A stretch of 64,000 bases of DNA from Leucothrix mucor DSM 2157 (GCF_000419525.1 NZ_ATTE01000001.1:868001-932000); one strand, 5' to 3'; numbered from the stretch's first letter, positions 27,168-36,894 are shown. Made by a program: numbers and translations. Notes: generated by a model from the letters alone, not told the origin.

Positions 27168-27686
27168 ATGAATTATTTAACACAATCAGTCGCGGCGTTA
27201 GTGCTTGGCCTGAGTGCAAGCGTCAGCTTTGCTCAAACCTGTATCAGTGGCGCGACTCCCATCACGCCCACCAGCCGCTTTAGCCTTGAAGAAGACTTGG
27301 TGGTTGACAAACAAACGGGCCTGACCTGGCAGCGATGCGTTGTTGGGCAAAGTTGGAATGCTGCCACCCAAAATTGCGACGGGCTGCCATTGGCTAAAAA
27401 CTGGAAAAGTGCCATGCAGGATGCACCGGAAGGTTGGCGCGTTCCTAATATTCGGGAGCTTAACAGCATTACTGAGTTTACCTGTGTGCGTCCCACCATC
27501 AACCTCACGGTTTTCCCGAATGCGCCCACGGATTTTTTCTGGAGCTCAACGCCGATGGTCAATGTTACTGATCCGGCGCAAGCAGGGATGAGTGCTTGGG
27601 GTATGTTTTACCTCAATGGTATTCCCGGTGGTTTAAAAAAGGATTCTGCGATTTATGTGCGGCTTGTGAGAAGTCCTGCAGAATAG
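27168..27686 (+). CDS. Exported DUF1566-domain protein
   Basis: A 172-aa exported protein with signal peptide to AQT (residue 23). The whole mature part is one DUF1566 domain: VVDKQTGLTWQRC near the start, GWRVPNIRELNSITEF in the middle, DFFWSSTP and the terminal AIYVRLVRS. It is the second gene of a two-gene unit with the Ig-like/DUF1566 protein (gap 16 bases) and ends before a strong terminator. Partnership with the first protein is inferred from order and shared domain. Confidence 0.78.
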   Translation: MNYLTQSVAALVLGLSASVSFAQTCISGATPITPTSRFSLEEDLVVDKQTGLTWQRCVVGQSWNAATQNCDGLPLAKNWKSAMQDAPEGWRVPNIRELNSITEFTCVRPTINLTVFPNAPTDFFWSSTPMVNVTDPAQAGMSAWGMFYLNGIPGGLKKDSAIYVRLVRSPAE

Positions 27687-27714
27687 GCTAGAACCTCAGC
27701 ATTCGCTGAAACTA

Positions 27715-27747
27715 TGGCGTGAATGGGAAACTGTTCACGCCATTTTT
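27715..27747 (+). terminator. Rho-independent terminator after DUF1566 pair (shared-loop type)
   Basis: A 9-bp perfect stem (27715-27723 with 27734-27742), loop TGGGAAACTG and T5. It has the same loop as the terminator at 22683, with one compensated base-pair change in the stem. Confidence 0.88.
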
Positions 27748-27944
27748 GTATCTGTACTTGGGCTAACACGCTGCTCGATTAGCGCTGTAAATGGCTTACC
27801 TGATTGATGATTCAGCGACTTTATTATCGTGAATAATTACATTTAGTGCATTAATAATACATTTTACGTGTCCTGTTTTTATTGTACCCTGCCTATTACT
27901 TAAACAATAAATGGCATTGCAGCATAATGTCTAAGGACAGACTG

Positions 27945-30900
27945 ATGAAAAAAATCATTATCACGATGGTATTTTTAAGCTTTTGGAGCCTGTGGTTTAT
28001 GCTCGGTCAGGGGCCTTCTGGTGAATGGGTCAGTGATCGGGAGCAGGCTATTGAGCACCTGCAATATAACGGTAGGCACCTCAAATATGTGAATGATGAA
28101 CTAAAGAAAGATGAGCAAGTTGTGCTAACAGCGATTGGTAGTGATGCCAGTGCATTTAATTATGCGGATGAAGCACTGAAGAAGGAGGAGTCATTCTTAT
28201 TATCTGCACTTTTGTATAATGGCGAGACTTTTGAGTACCTTGATGAGTCCTTTAAAACGGACAGGGACTTCGTGCTTGAGGCTGTTGATTACAATGGTCT
28301 GGTACTTGAGTATTTGTCTGAGCCGTTCAAATCCGATCGGGAAATTGTACTGATTTCCGTTAAAGATGACGGTTTGGCTTTGGAGTATGCACCGGAACCA
28401 CACAAGTCCGATAAAGAGATCGTACTCGCCGCTATCGGGGATGATGGCCTGGCGCTTGAGTTTGCTCCCGAGTCTTATGCTAAAGATAAGGCTGCGGTCG
28501 TGAAAGCGTTGAAAAGTAATGGCCTTGCATTAGGCCTTGTTGATGAGCCTTTTAAGCAGGACCGTGAGCTTGTGCTAATGGCCGTTAACAGCCGAGGGTT
28601 AGCATTGGAGCGGGTTGACTCCAAATTTCAAACAGATAAAACCATTGTGATGGCGGCAATCAAGAATGATATCGATGCCACAGAATTTGCGGATACTTCA
28701 TTATTAAAGGACCGTGCTTTCGTTCTGACAATCGTTGCGCTTAATGGGGATGCCTTGGCTTATGTTGACTCCTCTTTTTATAACGATGAGCAAGTCGTGC
28801 TGGCCGCCATTGATAGTAGTGGGGTGGGAGAAGCGCTACGTTATGCGGATGATAAATTTAAAAAAGATAGAAGCGTAGTACTCAGGGCGGTGGCCCAAAG
28901 CGGCTATGCTTTGGAGTATGCCGCTCCTCGTTTTCAAAAGGATCGAGAAATTGCGCTGCTAGCTTTAAAAGGGGACTCCTGGGCACCGTATGATTATATA
29001 TTGGACTTTGTTGATGACGGTTTAAAACAAGATCGGAGCTTCATTCTTGCGGCAGCCGCACAAAACGGCGCAATACTTAAGCATGTTGATGCACAATTTA
29101 AGCGAGACAAAGCGATTGTGCTCGCCGCTCTAAAGCAATCTCCGGATGCGATTGAATTCATGGCTGAGTCTCTAAAGCGCGATGCCGATTTTTATCTGCA
29201 GCTGCTTGATAATGACGTATTGAGTACTTATGAGTTGCCCGAAGCGCTATACAATGAGCGGCGCATTATTCGCCGAATGGTGAAAGACTCTGATTACTCG
29301 TTTACAAATGCGGGTAATGACCTTAAAAAAGATAGAGCATTTGTATTATCACTGATGAAGGAAGATGGCGCGAATATCTTTGATTACATTGATGAGTCTT
29401 TAAAGTCCGATCAGGAGCTTGTGCGGCTTGCACTTGAGCATCACGCAAGTGCGCTTGAGTATGCTGATGAGTCGCTTCAAAAAGACCGGTCAGTCGTTCT
29501 GCAAGCAGTGGCTCAAAGCGGGATGGCGCTTGAGTTTGCCGATGAGTCGCTTAAAAAAGACCGGTCATTGGTTCTGCAGGCAGTAACTCAATGGGGGATG
29601 GCGATTCAGTTTGCGGATGAGTCGTTAAAACGCGACCGGCTCATTGTTTTACGGGCATTGTCTAATCAAGGGACGGCGCTTGAATTCTTAGATGATGACT
29701 TTAAGTCTGACCCTACCATCGTGCGGTTAGCGCTTATGAACGACGGCATTGCACTTAAGTCTGCAGCGCCTAACTTTCAACAAGATAGGGCAATCGTAAA
29801 GCAAGCTATCGCACGAAATGGTTTTTTGTTTCCATATTTGGATAAGCGCTTTAAGCAGGATAAAGAGATTGCATTGCTCGCGATTGACTTTAAGTGGGAG
29901 ATGCTTAGAGAGATCGATAAGTCTTTATTAAACGATCGGGATATTATACTGCTTGCCTTGGAAAGGAATGCCAGAGCGCTGAATTTTGCCAGCGAGTCAT
30001 TAAAAAATGATGAAGCTATAGTACTAGCATCTATGAGTAGCTATGAGTCGGAGTCCGTTATTTTTGACAAAAAATGGACGACTAACCCAGACTTTATGCG
30101 TAAGGCCATTAAGCATAACCCCGCTAATTTTGCCTTTGTTGATACAGCCCTCAAAGCTGATCGGAACTTTGTGCAGTCTGCCATTGAACTGGGCGCATCA
30201 ATTGATGAGGATGTATCTGATGAGCTAAAGCAGGATCGGGAGTTAGTGCTTGCCTCGGTCAAAAATAATGGCTCTTCGCTTGAGTATGCCGACGAGTCAT
30301 TTATGGAGGATAAAGACATAGTACTTGAAGCCATTCAGCAGACTGGTGAGGCGCTAGAGTATGCCGATGTGTCGTTTAGAAAAGACCGGGAACTGGTACT
30401 GATAGCTGCTAAAAATGATGGAAAAGGGCTGGCTTATGCGGACAAAACCATACAGGCAGACCGTGAACTGATGTTAGCGGCAGTTAATCAGTACAGTGGG
30501 GCACTTGCTTATGCGGATCAATCGCTTAAGAGCGATCGGGCAATTGTGTTGGCTGCGCTTGCTAATGATTCTTTAAAAAGTTATGAGGCTACCTCTCTGG
30601 AGTATGCTGATGCAGCCTTTCGCGCCGATAAAGATATGGTACTAGCGGCCATCCAAACTAAGCCTAACGCGCTAAAGTTTGCAGATCCGGCGCTTCAGGC
30701 GGATAAGGCCCTGGTTCTTGCCGCTGTTTCAAGGGATGGGACCACGCTTCAGTATGCCAGCAGCGCATTGAAAAAAGATCCGGAAGTTGTCTTTAGAGCC
30801 ATTTCAAATTCAGGTGTTGCCTTGGAGTATGCCGATGAAAGCCTGCGCAATAACAAAGACATTGTGCTGCGCGCGGTCACTGATCTAGGAAACTCCCTTG

Positions 30901-31043
30901 AATATGCCAGCGATGCTTTGAGGGCAGATAAAGACCTCGCGTTGGTGGCTGTTAAAAATGATCCACGTGCTTATCAGTTCATCGGTGATTCACTGCTGGA
31001 GGATGAAGATATAAGGCAGGCTTATTTAAAGCGCTTTCACTAA
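27945..31043 (+). CDS. Long DUF4116-type repeat protein
   Basis: A 1032-aa protein consisting of an N-terminal hydrophobic segment (KKIIITMVFLSFWSLWFMLG, signal anchor or signal peptide) and then about 40 imperfect 25-residue repeats. The unit reads roughly NGxALEYADESLKxDRExVLxAVx; pairs of units correspond to the DUF4116 domain. Each unit is probably a helical hairpin, giving a long solenoid facing the periplasm or cell surface. The ATG at 27945 with AAGGA seven bases upstream is preferred to two earlier ATGs. The last 65 bases overlap the 3' end of the convergent GGDEF-EAL gene. The function of DUF4116 proteins is not established. Confidence 0.82.
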   Translation: MKKIIITMVFLSFWSLWFMLGQGPSGEWVSDREQAIEHLQYNGRHLKYVNDELKKDEQVVLTAIGSDASAFNYADEALKKEESFLLSALLYNGETFEYLDESFKTDRDFVLEAVDYNGLVLEYLSEPFKSDREIVLISVKDDGLALEYAPEPHKSDKEIVLAAIGDDGLALEFAPESYAKDKAAVVKALKSNGLALGLVDEPFKQDRELVLMAVNSRGLALERVDSKFQTDKTIVMAAIKNDIDATEFADTSLLKDRAFVLTIVALNGDALAYVDSSFYNDEQVVLAAIDSSGVGEALRYADDKFKKDRSVVLRAVAQSGYALEYAAPRFQKDREIALLALKGDSWAPYDYILDFVDDGLKQDRSFILAAAAQNGAILKHVDAQFKRDKAIVLAALKQSPDAIEFMAESLKRDADFYLQLLDNDVLSTYELPEALYNERRIIRRMVKDSDYSFTNAGNDLKKDRAFVLSLMKEDGANIFDYIDESLKSDQELVRLALEHHASALEYADESLQKDRSVVLQAVAQSGMALEFADESLKKDRSLVLQAVTQWGMAIQFADESLKRDRLIVLRALSNQGTALEFLDDDFKSDPTIVRLALMNDGIALKSAAPNFQQDRAIVKQAIARNGFLFPYLDKRFKQDKEIALLAIDFKWEMLREIDKSLLNDRDIILLALERNARALNFASESLKNDEAIVLASMSSYESESVIFDKKWTTNPDFMRKAIKHNPANFAFVDTALKADRNFVQSAIELGASIDEDVSDELKQDRELVLASVKNNGSSLEYADESFMEDKDIVLEAIQQTGEALEYADVSFRKDRELVLIAAKNDGKGLAYADKTIQADRELMLAAVNQYSGALAYADQSLKSDRAIVLAALANDSLKSYEATSLEYADAAFRADKDMVLAAIQTKPNALKFADPALQADKALVLAAVSRDGTTLQYASSALKKDPEVVFRAISNSGVALEYADESLRNNKDIVLRAVTDLGNSLEYASDALRADKDLALVAVKNDPRAYQFIGDSLLEDEDIRQAYLKRFH

Positions 31044-33594
31044 CGATTTTTATATTGCTTTGGGGTTGACGTTTTTGCCATTCCAGCCGTTCGGTGACTT
31101 GAGTGGCCGTGACTGGCTGGTTAAACAGATACCCCTGAGCATATTTGCAGTTACGGTGAGCTAGAAACTCTAATTGCATGGTGGTCTCGACCCCTTCAGC
31201 CACGATTTCAAGGCCAAGTGCGTGCCCCATGGCAATGATGGCAGTTACTAGTTCACGGCTCGCAGCGCTAACGGCAGTATCTTTGATAAAACTCCGATCG
31301 ATTTTCAAAGTATCAAACGAGTAGCGGCGTAGGTAGCTTAATGAGGAATAGCCGGTTCCAAAGTCATCCATCGCCAAGCGAATGCCGAGATTACTTAAAT
31401 CTCTGAGGGCGTCATCGATAAAGCTATGGCCGCTCATGAGTACCCCTTCGGTGATTTCCAGCTCCAGGGTGTTTGCCGACACACCACTAATCTGTAAGGC
31501 TTCGGTTATAAAATCAATCAGGTTTGGATCGCGGAATTGACGAGGGGAGAGGTTAACCGCGATGCGGAACTCACTGCCATAGATGGCTTGCCAATGGGTC
31601 ACCATGCGCAGGGATTCTGTCAAAATAAATTGCCCTAGCGGAATGATCAAACCAGTGTGTTCGGCAATTGGAATAAATTCTTCGGGAGAAACGTCACCCA
31701 GTAGATGATTATTCCATCTAACCAGCGCCTCCGCCCCGATAATTTTGCCACTTTGAACATCCACCTGAAGTTGATACACCAGTCGGAATTCTTGTCGTTT
31801 CAACGCGCCATGTAGTTGTTCTTCCAGCGCCAGCTCACGTGAGACGCCACGGTTCATCGACTCAGTAAAGAAGGTGTAGGTATTACGTCCGGTTTTTTTG
31901 GAGCTATACATCGCTGAATCGGCTTTACGCAATAACTCAGAAGTACTGTCGCCATCCTCCGGAAACGCGGAGATACCGACACTGGAGGTCAACATCAGCT
32001 CACGGTCATCAACCTTGAAAGGGGTTCTGAATTGCTCAAGTAATTTTTCAACGGTGGGGATTGCATCATCGCTGCAGGTTAACTTTGGAAGAATAACAAT
32101 AAACTCATCGCCACCTAATCGCGCTACAGTCCCTCCGTCACTCACAACGGTTTGCAATCTTTTTCCTGCTTCAATCAGTAGTTTGTCGCCTGTTTCATGG
32201 CCTAAGGTGTCATTAATCTTTTTGAAACCATCCAAATCCAAGAAAAATACGGCTAAAACTTCACGCTGGTTGTAGGCGTCTCTTAAGCCACTTTCTAACA
32301 GGTCGAGCGCTAGAAAACGGTTTGGTAAGTTGGTTAAGGCATCATAATGCGCCTTGTGGAATATTTCATTCTCTGCCTGTATGCGGTTGGTGACATCGGT
32401 AATGGCAAAGGTCATCACGCTTTCATTATTGGCCAAGGTTAGTTTGGCCACAGCCGCTTCAACGTAAAATTCCTCGCCATTTTTCTTGAGTGCAGTGACT
32501 GGTTTGCTGAGCATCCTCTGAAGCGATTTATCGTCTAACTTCTGAACCTCTTTAAAGTGATCCGTATGGTTTTTTCGGGCGTGTTCCGGGGCTAACGTTG
32601 TCATTGGCTGGCCAAGTATTTCCAGACTGGAGTAACCATAGATTGCTTCGGCCGCTTTATTAAATAGCACAATTTTACCAGTATCGCTGATGGCAATAAT
32701 CGCGGCAGGAATGCGATTTAACAGATTATAGTAATGCTCTTTACTGCTAGTCAGCTCGCCGATGGTTTGGTTGAGCCTATCTTGTTGCTCTTCATTTTTT
32801 TCCAGGCTGCGTTTGAAGGCATGCACCGCATTGTATAGCTGGTGCATATTGTTATTTTTATTACATTGCTTTGGGAGCTTAACGTTCTTCTCTCCATTTG
32901 AAAGCCCAATCAATGAGTGATTGATCAGGTTAATTTCAGCGGACATTTTACGCGAAAAGAATAGGGCAGAAAGGATCATGACCCCCAGTAGTAAGGAGGT
33001 GAGAATAGTCAGTGAGGATTTATCATACAGCGAGCTTTCGATTAAGCCAGATTTCTCATTGAGATTTTTGATGTGATAATCAGACAAGGTCATGAAGTAA
33101 CTATTGAGTTTCCACATCACTTCAACCGCATCATGCATTCGATCTTCTGCTAAGCCAGGCTTTACCGTCGAGAGCTCAATGGCATTAATGGTCTCATCTC
33201 GGTAGTACTTAAAATGAACCTTAATCTGCTCAAATACATCGATATTATCAATGGTCTGAGAGCTAGACCCAAGCGTCTTATTGAGCTGCTCTTCCAGTAT
33301 ATGTAGCTCATCCAGAATGACTCTTCCTTCCAGATAAATTCTCTCTTCGTCCGGATCGTCTTCAACGGTGTGCAGTAGTCGTTCAAGCTTTTCATGATTG
33401 AGCGATAGCAAAATAACCGTTCGGCTAATTTCACCAATTTGAGGGAGGTTAGACCCATCGATGTCTTTGAGTATATCGCTATGGCTTTGGATGGTTGCAT
33501 TACTGCTGTAAAAAATAATTAGCGTGAGCACAACACCAACCAACGGTGCGACCAGAAAGCGACTGCGTAATGAAAGAGAGTCAAAAAGATGCAT
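30979..33594 (-). CDS. Membrane PAS-GGDEF-EAL protein (c-di-GMP turnover)
   Basis: 871-aa sensor that could make and break cyclic di-GMP. Order: TM1 (about residues 13-31), helical periplasmic domain, TM2 (about 196-214), linker, PAS domain (about 285-405), GGDEF domain with intact ARLGGDEF, and EAL domain with EALVRW, NLSPRQF, ELEITEG, DDFGTGYSS, LKIDRSF and AEGVET. The inhibitory I-site RxxD before GGDEF is absent (VVSD there). Both catalytic motifs look intact, so the net activity is unclear. The secreted histidine phosphatase gene ends three bases before this start, so the two form an operon. Its 3' end overlaps the convergent DUF4116 gene. Confidence 0.92.
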   Translation of the reverse strand: MHLFDSLSLRSRFLVAPLVGVVLTLIIFYSSNATIQSHSDILKDIDGSNLPQIGEISRTVILLSLNHEKLERLLHTVEDDPDEERIYLEGRVILDELHILEEQLNKTLGSSSQTIDNIDVFEQIKVHFKYYRDETINAIELSTVKPGLAEDRMHDAVEVMWKLNSYFMTLSDYHIKNLNEKSGLIESSLYDKSSLTILTSLLLGVMILSALFFSRKMSAEINLINHSLIGLSNGEKNVKLPKQCNKNNNMHQLYNAVHAFKRSLEKNEEQQDRLNQTIGELTSSKEHYYNLLNRIPAAIIAISDTGKIVLFNKAAEAIYGYSSLEILGQPMTTLAPEHARKNHTDHFKEVQKLDDKSLQRMLSKPVTALKKNGEEFYVEAAVAKLTLANNESVMTFAITDVTNRIQAENEIFHKAHYDALTNLPNRFLALDLLESGLRDAYNQREVLAVFFLDLDGFKKINDTLGHETGDKLLIEAGKRLQTVVSDGGTVARLGGDEFIVILPKLTCSDDAIPTVEKLLEQFRTPFKVDDRELMLTSSVGISAFPEDGDSTSELLRKADSAMYSSKKTGRNTYTFFTESMNRGVSRELALEEQLHGALKRQEFRLVYQLQVDVQSGKIIGAEALVRWNNHLLGDVSPEEFIPIAEHTGLIIPLGQFILTESLRMVTHWQAIYGSEFRIAVNLSPRQFRDPNLIDFITEALQISGVSANTLELEITEGVLMSGHSFIDDALRDLSNLGIRLAMDDFGTGYSSLSYLRRYSFDTLKIDRSFIKDTAVSAASRELVTAIIAMGHALGLEIVAEGVETTMQLEFLAHRNCKYAQGYLFNQPVTATQVTERLEWQKRQPQSNIKIVSESALNKPALYLHPPAVNHR

Positions 33595-33597
33595 AAA

Positions 33598-34239
33598 TTA
33601 CTTCTCGCTCAACTGTAGTTCGAGGCTTTCTTTCCACTCATCCGGCTTGATCATTCCTTTAAAAATAAGCTCACCGTCGTGCTTTTTAAAGATGGCAATG
33701 ACACCTTCCGGCTTTGGCCAGACGCCAAGTCCATCTTTAAGGTTGGCTGTGTGGCCGACAAACACTTGATTGTCTGTGCTCTCCTCTGTATTCAGCATCA
33801 TGAAATAGAGTTGCTTGCCCAAGCGAGCGGCTTCCTCTTTACTCTTACTGATAGAGAACTGCAGATTAGACTCTACTGTAAATTCGCCAAAGGTTAATTC
33901 TGCGGACTCTTTTGTCCGGCAGTAAGGGCTTGATAGCACTTTGCCAATGGGGATCTTAAGGTCATGAATAATGCCGCCAATACTTTTTAGCTTCTCGCGG
34001 CCTTGCTTGGTCAGATTTCTTTGATTCTTACAGTTTTTGAACGTCTCCAGATGGTCATCTTTTTGGGTGACATCGGTTTCGCCATGGCGCATATACATAA
34101 TATGACCGCCAGACTGTAGCGCGCTTATTAGTTCAGGCGTTGATAAAGGCTCTGGTGTGTCTGCCGTTACAAAGAGTATCGGCAGGCAGAAGCAGGTGGC
34201 AATGAGTGTTCTTAAGGCAGGATAAAAATATTGTTTCAA
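33598..34239 (-). CDS. Exported histidine phosphatase family protein
   Basis: A 213-aa protein with an N-terminal signal peptide (to about residue 26) and the histidine phosphatase catalytic core: YMRHGETD (RHG motif), then SPYCRTKESAELTF with the second Arg, and VFVGHTANL with the second catalytic His. Periplasmic members of this superfamily dephosphorylate small molecules, but the substrate here is unknown. It is transcribed ahead of the PAS-GGDEF-EAL gene with a three-base gap. Confidence 0.85.
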   Translation of the reverse strand: MKQYFYPALRTLIATCFCLPILFVTADTPEPLSTPELISALQSGGHIMYMRHGETDVTQKDDHLETFKNCKNQRNLTKQGREKLKSIGGIIHDLKIPIGKVLSSPYCRTKESAELTFGEFTVESNLQFSISKSKEEAARLGKQLYFMMLNTEESTDNQVFVGHTANLKDGLGVWPKPEGVIAIFKKHDGELIFKGMIKPDEWKESLELQLSEK

Positions 34240-34552
34240 TTTTTAAGTCCTCTCGCTAAATTTTAATAAATAGATGACGACAGTGGGCGAATGGTTTTTA
34301 TTGTTATAGGCATGATGTCGCTGTTAATGAAATCTGATATGGGGGTATGAGCTTCATTAGCGGCAACAGTTCGCTTCGCACTGCTTGATCTTAACTGTGT
34401 TGCGGTTTGGTGATTATTATATGACTTAGCCATCTGAACGTAGGGTTTATGGGTGGTAAGAACAGACCGTAAACATCAATATGTGGACAGTTTTCAGACG
34501 TATAGTAGGAGTTGCTCTTAGTGAAAATCATTGGAGGCTACTTAATTATAAT

Positions 34553-34571
34553 GTTATGATTTGGTCATAAC
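34553..34571. promoter_or_regulatory. Palindrome in the promoter of the TumA-like gene
   Basis: A 7-bp perfect inverted repeat (GTTATGA/TCATAAC, 5-base spacer) directly abuts a TATAAT at 34547-34552. It is a natural autoregulatory operator candidate for the HTH protein encoded 70 bases downstream. The 402-base gap 34240-34641 otherwise holds only a 13-codon open frame (34591-34632) with no recognisable product. Confidence 0.45.
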
Positions 34572-34641
34572 TTAATTTTAGAGTTGGGCTATGGAAGGAC
34601 TTGATGTTTTACTCAGCATGCATGGTGAGTAGGGAATTAAT

Positions 34642-35040
34642 ATGAAAGCAAGAATCGGAATAATGCCTGAAGCGCTGATTCGTATGAGACTGTTGGCTAT
34701 TGCTAAGGGCGAATATACGCCTAAACCTAATGAGCCAAAAGTTTGGTACACATCATTAAATGCAGTCTCTCAAATTTTGAGACCAGAGAATATTGAACTA
34801 TTACGCTTAATTGATGCCGAGCGGCCAGAGAGCCTAACCCAGCTGGCTGAGTTAACAGGTAGAGCTAAATCTAATTTATCCACCACTCTTAAAAGCTTAG
34901 CTGGAAAAGGCTTCGTTCGCATGGAGCAGGGGAAAGGGAAATCGCTTAAGCCTGTGGCATTGTTTACAGACTTTGAAATTGTGACAAACTCAGAGCTTGA
35001 GCATTATTTGTTACAACTTGAGCTAGACAAAGCGGCCTGA
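34642..35040 (+). CDS. TumA/HVO_A0114-like HTH antitoxin or regulator
   Basis: A 132-aa protein whose first 20 residues (MKARIGIMPEALIRMRLLAI) and winged-helix segment (PENIELLRLIDAERPESLTQLAELTGRAKSNLSTTLKSLAGKGFVRME) match the HTH proteins that act as antitoxins to TumE-family toxins. In such pairs the toxin gene normally lies just upstream; here only a tiny open frame lies there. AGGGAA precedes the ATG. It may thus be an orphan antitoxin or a recruited regulator. Confidence 0.65.
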   Translation: MKARIGIMPEALIRMRLLAIAKGEYTPKPNEPKVWYTSLNAVSQILRPENIELLRLIDAERPESLTQLAELTGRAKSNLSTTLKSLAGKGFVRMEQGKGKSLKPVALFTDFEIVTNSELEHYLLQLELDKAA

Positions 35041-35100
35041 CATGCCGTTACTTTTATTGAGATGGGTATGAGTTGTTTAAGGCTCATAAATCCAAAGAGA

Positions 35101-35127
35101 AGCACGCAGCCACAACGACTGCGTGCT
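35101..35127 (-). terminator. Terminator of the lactate permease gene
   Basis: A 9-bp perfect hairpin (35101-35109 with 35119-35127) lies 20 bases after the lldP stop and is followed on the minus strand by a pyrimidine-rich TTCTCTTT stretch. Confidence 0.6.
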
Positions 35128-35146
35128 CTATTACACTTTGCTATGG

Positions 35147-36844
35147 CTACAACATCAATGGATCTGTGACGCCTAACACATGAATAGCGAACAGAAGAAT
35201 CAAACCAGCGGCCACGATATAGTAGATAGTCGGAATAATAGTCAGTCGCAAGGTTTGACCTTCCCGACCCAGCAAGCCCACTGTCGCAGAAGCCGCAACC
35301 ACATTATGGATCGCGATCATATTACCCGCTGCCGCACCGACAGCTTGCCCTGCTACCATCATGGCACCAGAGACACCAATCAACCCAGCCGTATCGAACT
35401 GGAACTGTGACATCATCAGGTTTGACACGGTATTTGAGCCGGCAATGAAAGCGCCAAGTGCACCCACTGTCGGTGCAAACACGGGATAAATATCGCCAAC
35501 ACTACTGGCGACTAACTCCGCCATTGCTCTAGGCATGGATGGCAAATCGCCCATATTTACGCCGGAATTGATCAGGATACGTACCATCGGGATGGTGAAT
35601 ACTAAAACAAAGCCCGCACCGATCAAGGTTTTTGAAGACTCACTAACTGCTGCTGTTAGCTCAGAAAACTTCATACGATGCAGTAGGAAGGTAATCAATA
35701 CTACCAAGGCCATAATACCGCCGGGCAGATACAGGAATTGAATACTTCCGGAGACGCCGGCCTCGCCCAAAATATCTTTCCAACCCAGCACTAAATTATC
35801 GGTGAAGAATGCCTTCACAGTTGGGTTAACACGAGATAGCACTAAAATTGCCGCTAATAAAATATACGGTGTCCACGCCAGACCAATAGCCATTGGCTTT
35901 TTCGCCGTTAGGCTATCCAGTTTGATTTCGATGCTACCCATCCAGTCCACCGGCCACTCTTTGGCATCTGCAAAGTCCCATTGTTTTTTAGGCACTAAGA
36001 AACCCGCTTTAGCCGCAGGTACAACAATCAACAGGCCAACCAGCGCACCAATCATCGACGGAAATTCAGGGCCCAGAAAGATGCCGGCTAGCGCATAAGG
36101 AATAACAAATGCCAGTCCAGCGAAAATAGCAAACGGAGCAATCGCTAAACCTTCCAGCCAAGACTTATTACGCCCAAAAAAGCGAGTCAGCATGACACAC
36201 ATAAACAGAGGCATCAGCACACCGATGACCGCATGGATGATGGCAACTTCTGAGGTGATTAAATGGTAGAAAGCATCCCAACTAGAGCCGTTGGCAACCA
36301 GCTGATCAGTTAAGCCAGCTTTATCAAGACCACCAGAAACACCGACTACAATCGGTGTACCGACTGCGCCAAATGAAACAGGCGTCGACTGGATCATCAT
36401 ACCGATCATGACCGCTGCCAAGGCAGGGAAGCCCAGCGCAACTAATAGGGGAGCGGCAACCGCAGCGGGTGTACCAAAGCCGGAAGCACCTTCAATAAAG
36501 CAGCCAAATAACCAAGCAACGATGATTGCTTGTATACGTCGGTCTGGGCTGATATTGGAAAAACCACCCCGAATCGCGGTAATCGCGCCAGAGTGTTTTA
36601 GGGTATTAAGTAGAAGAATGGCACCAAAAATGATCCAGAGAATCGCGCCAGTCAGTACCAAGCCTTGCAGTGTTGAAGCCAGTACACGGTTGAAAGTCAT
36701 ATCCCAAGCGAATAGACCAATTAGAGCAGTAACAATAAAAACAACCGGCATCGCCCGACGGGCAGGCCAATTTAAGCCAACTAACAAAATAGCAGCCAAC
36801 ACCAACGGTGCAAAGGCCAGCAATGACAACAAGGTTTGATTCAT
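35147..36844 (-). CDS. lldP: L-lactate permease
   Basis: A 565-aa inner-membrane lactate:proton symporter of the LctP/LldP family, with about 13-14 hydrophobic helices. Diagnostic stretches: [44 protein letters not shown], and [29 protein letters not shown] sits seven bases before the ATG. It diverges from lldD across a 320-base control region containing three palindromic operators, so uptake and oxidation of lactate are coregulated. Confidence 0.95.
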   Translation of the reverse strand: MNQTLLSLLAFAPLVLAAILLVGLNWPARRAMPVVFIVTALIGLFAWDMTFNRVLASTLQGLVLTGAILWIIFGAILLLNTLKHSGAITAIRGGFSNISPDRRIQAIIVAWLFGCFIEGASGFGTPAAVAAPLLVALGFPALAAVMIGMMIQSTPVSFGAVGTPIVVGVSGGLDKAGLTDQLVANGSSWDAFYHLITSEVAIIHAVIGVLMPLFMCVMLTRFFGRNKSWLEGLAIAPFAIFAGLAFVIPYALAGIFLGPEFPSMIGALVGLLIVVPAAKAGFLVPKKQWDFADAKEWPVDWMGSIEIKLDSLTAKKPMAIGLAWTPYILLAAILVLSRVNPTVKAFFTDNLVLGWKDILGEAGVSGSIQFLYLPGGIMALVVLITFLLHRMKFSELTAAVSESSKTLIGAGFVLVFTIPMVRILINSGVNMGDLPSMPRAMAELVASSVGDIYPVFAPTVGALGAFIAGSNTVSNLMMSQFQFDTAGLIGVSGAMMVAGQAVGAAAGNMIAIHNVVAASATVGLLGREGQTLRLTIIPTIYYIVAAGLILLFAIHVLGVTDPLML

Positions 36845-36864
36845 GACATCCTCCTAATGATTAT

Positions 36865-36877
36865 TTGGTAATACCAA
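36865..36877. promoter_or_regulatory. GntR/LldR-type operator O1
   Basis: Reads TTGGTAATACCAA, the TTGGT-N3-ACCAA palindrome recognised by FadR-subfamily GntR regulators such as LldR and PdhR. It is 21 bases upstream of the lldP start codon, where bound protein would block transcription or initiation. Confidence 0.75.
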
Positions 36878-36894
36878 TTATTTAAATTCGTCGA

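Noticed and set aside
25466-27686. DUF1566 genes as targets of a diversity-generating retroelement
   Set aside because: C-lectin-like domains are typical targets, but no reverse transcriptase or template/variable repeat pair was found in the window.
28000-31000. CRISPR-like periodicity in the DUF4116 gene
   Set aside because: The 75-base periodicity follows the 25-codon protein repeat and is degenerate at the DNA level, with no identical repeats or spacers.
36408-36839. Plus-strand frame of 143 codons inside lldP
   Set aside because: Antisense to a strongly conserved membrane protein; no ribosome-binding site or homology signal.
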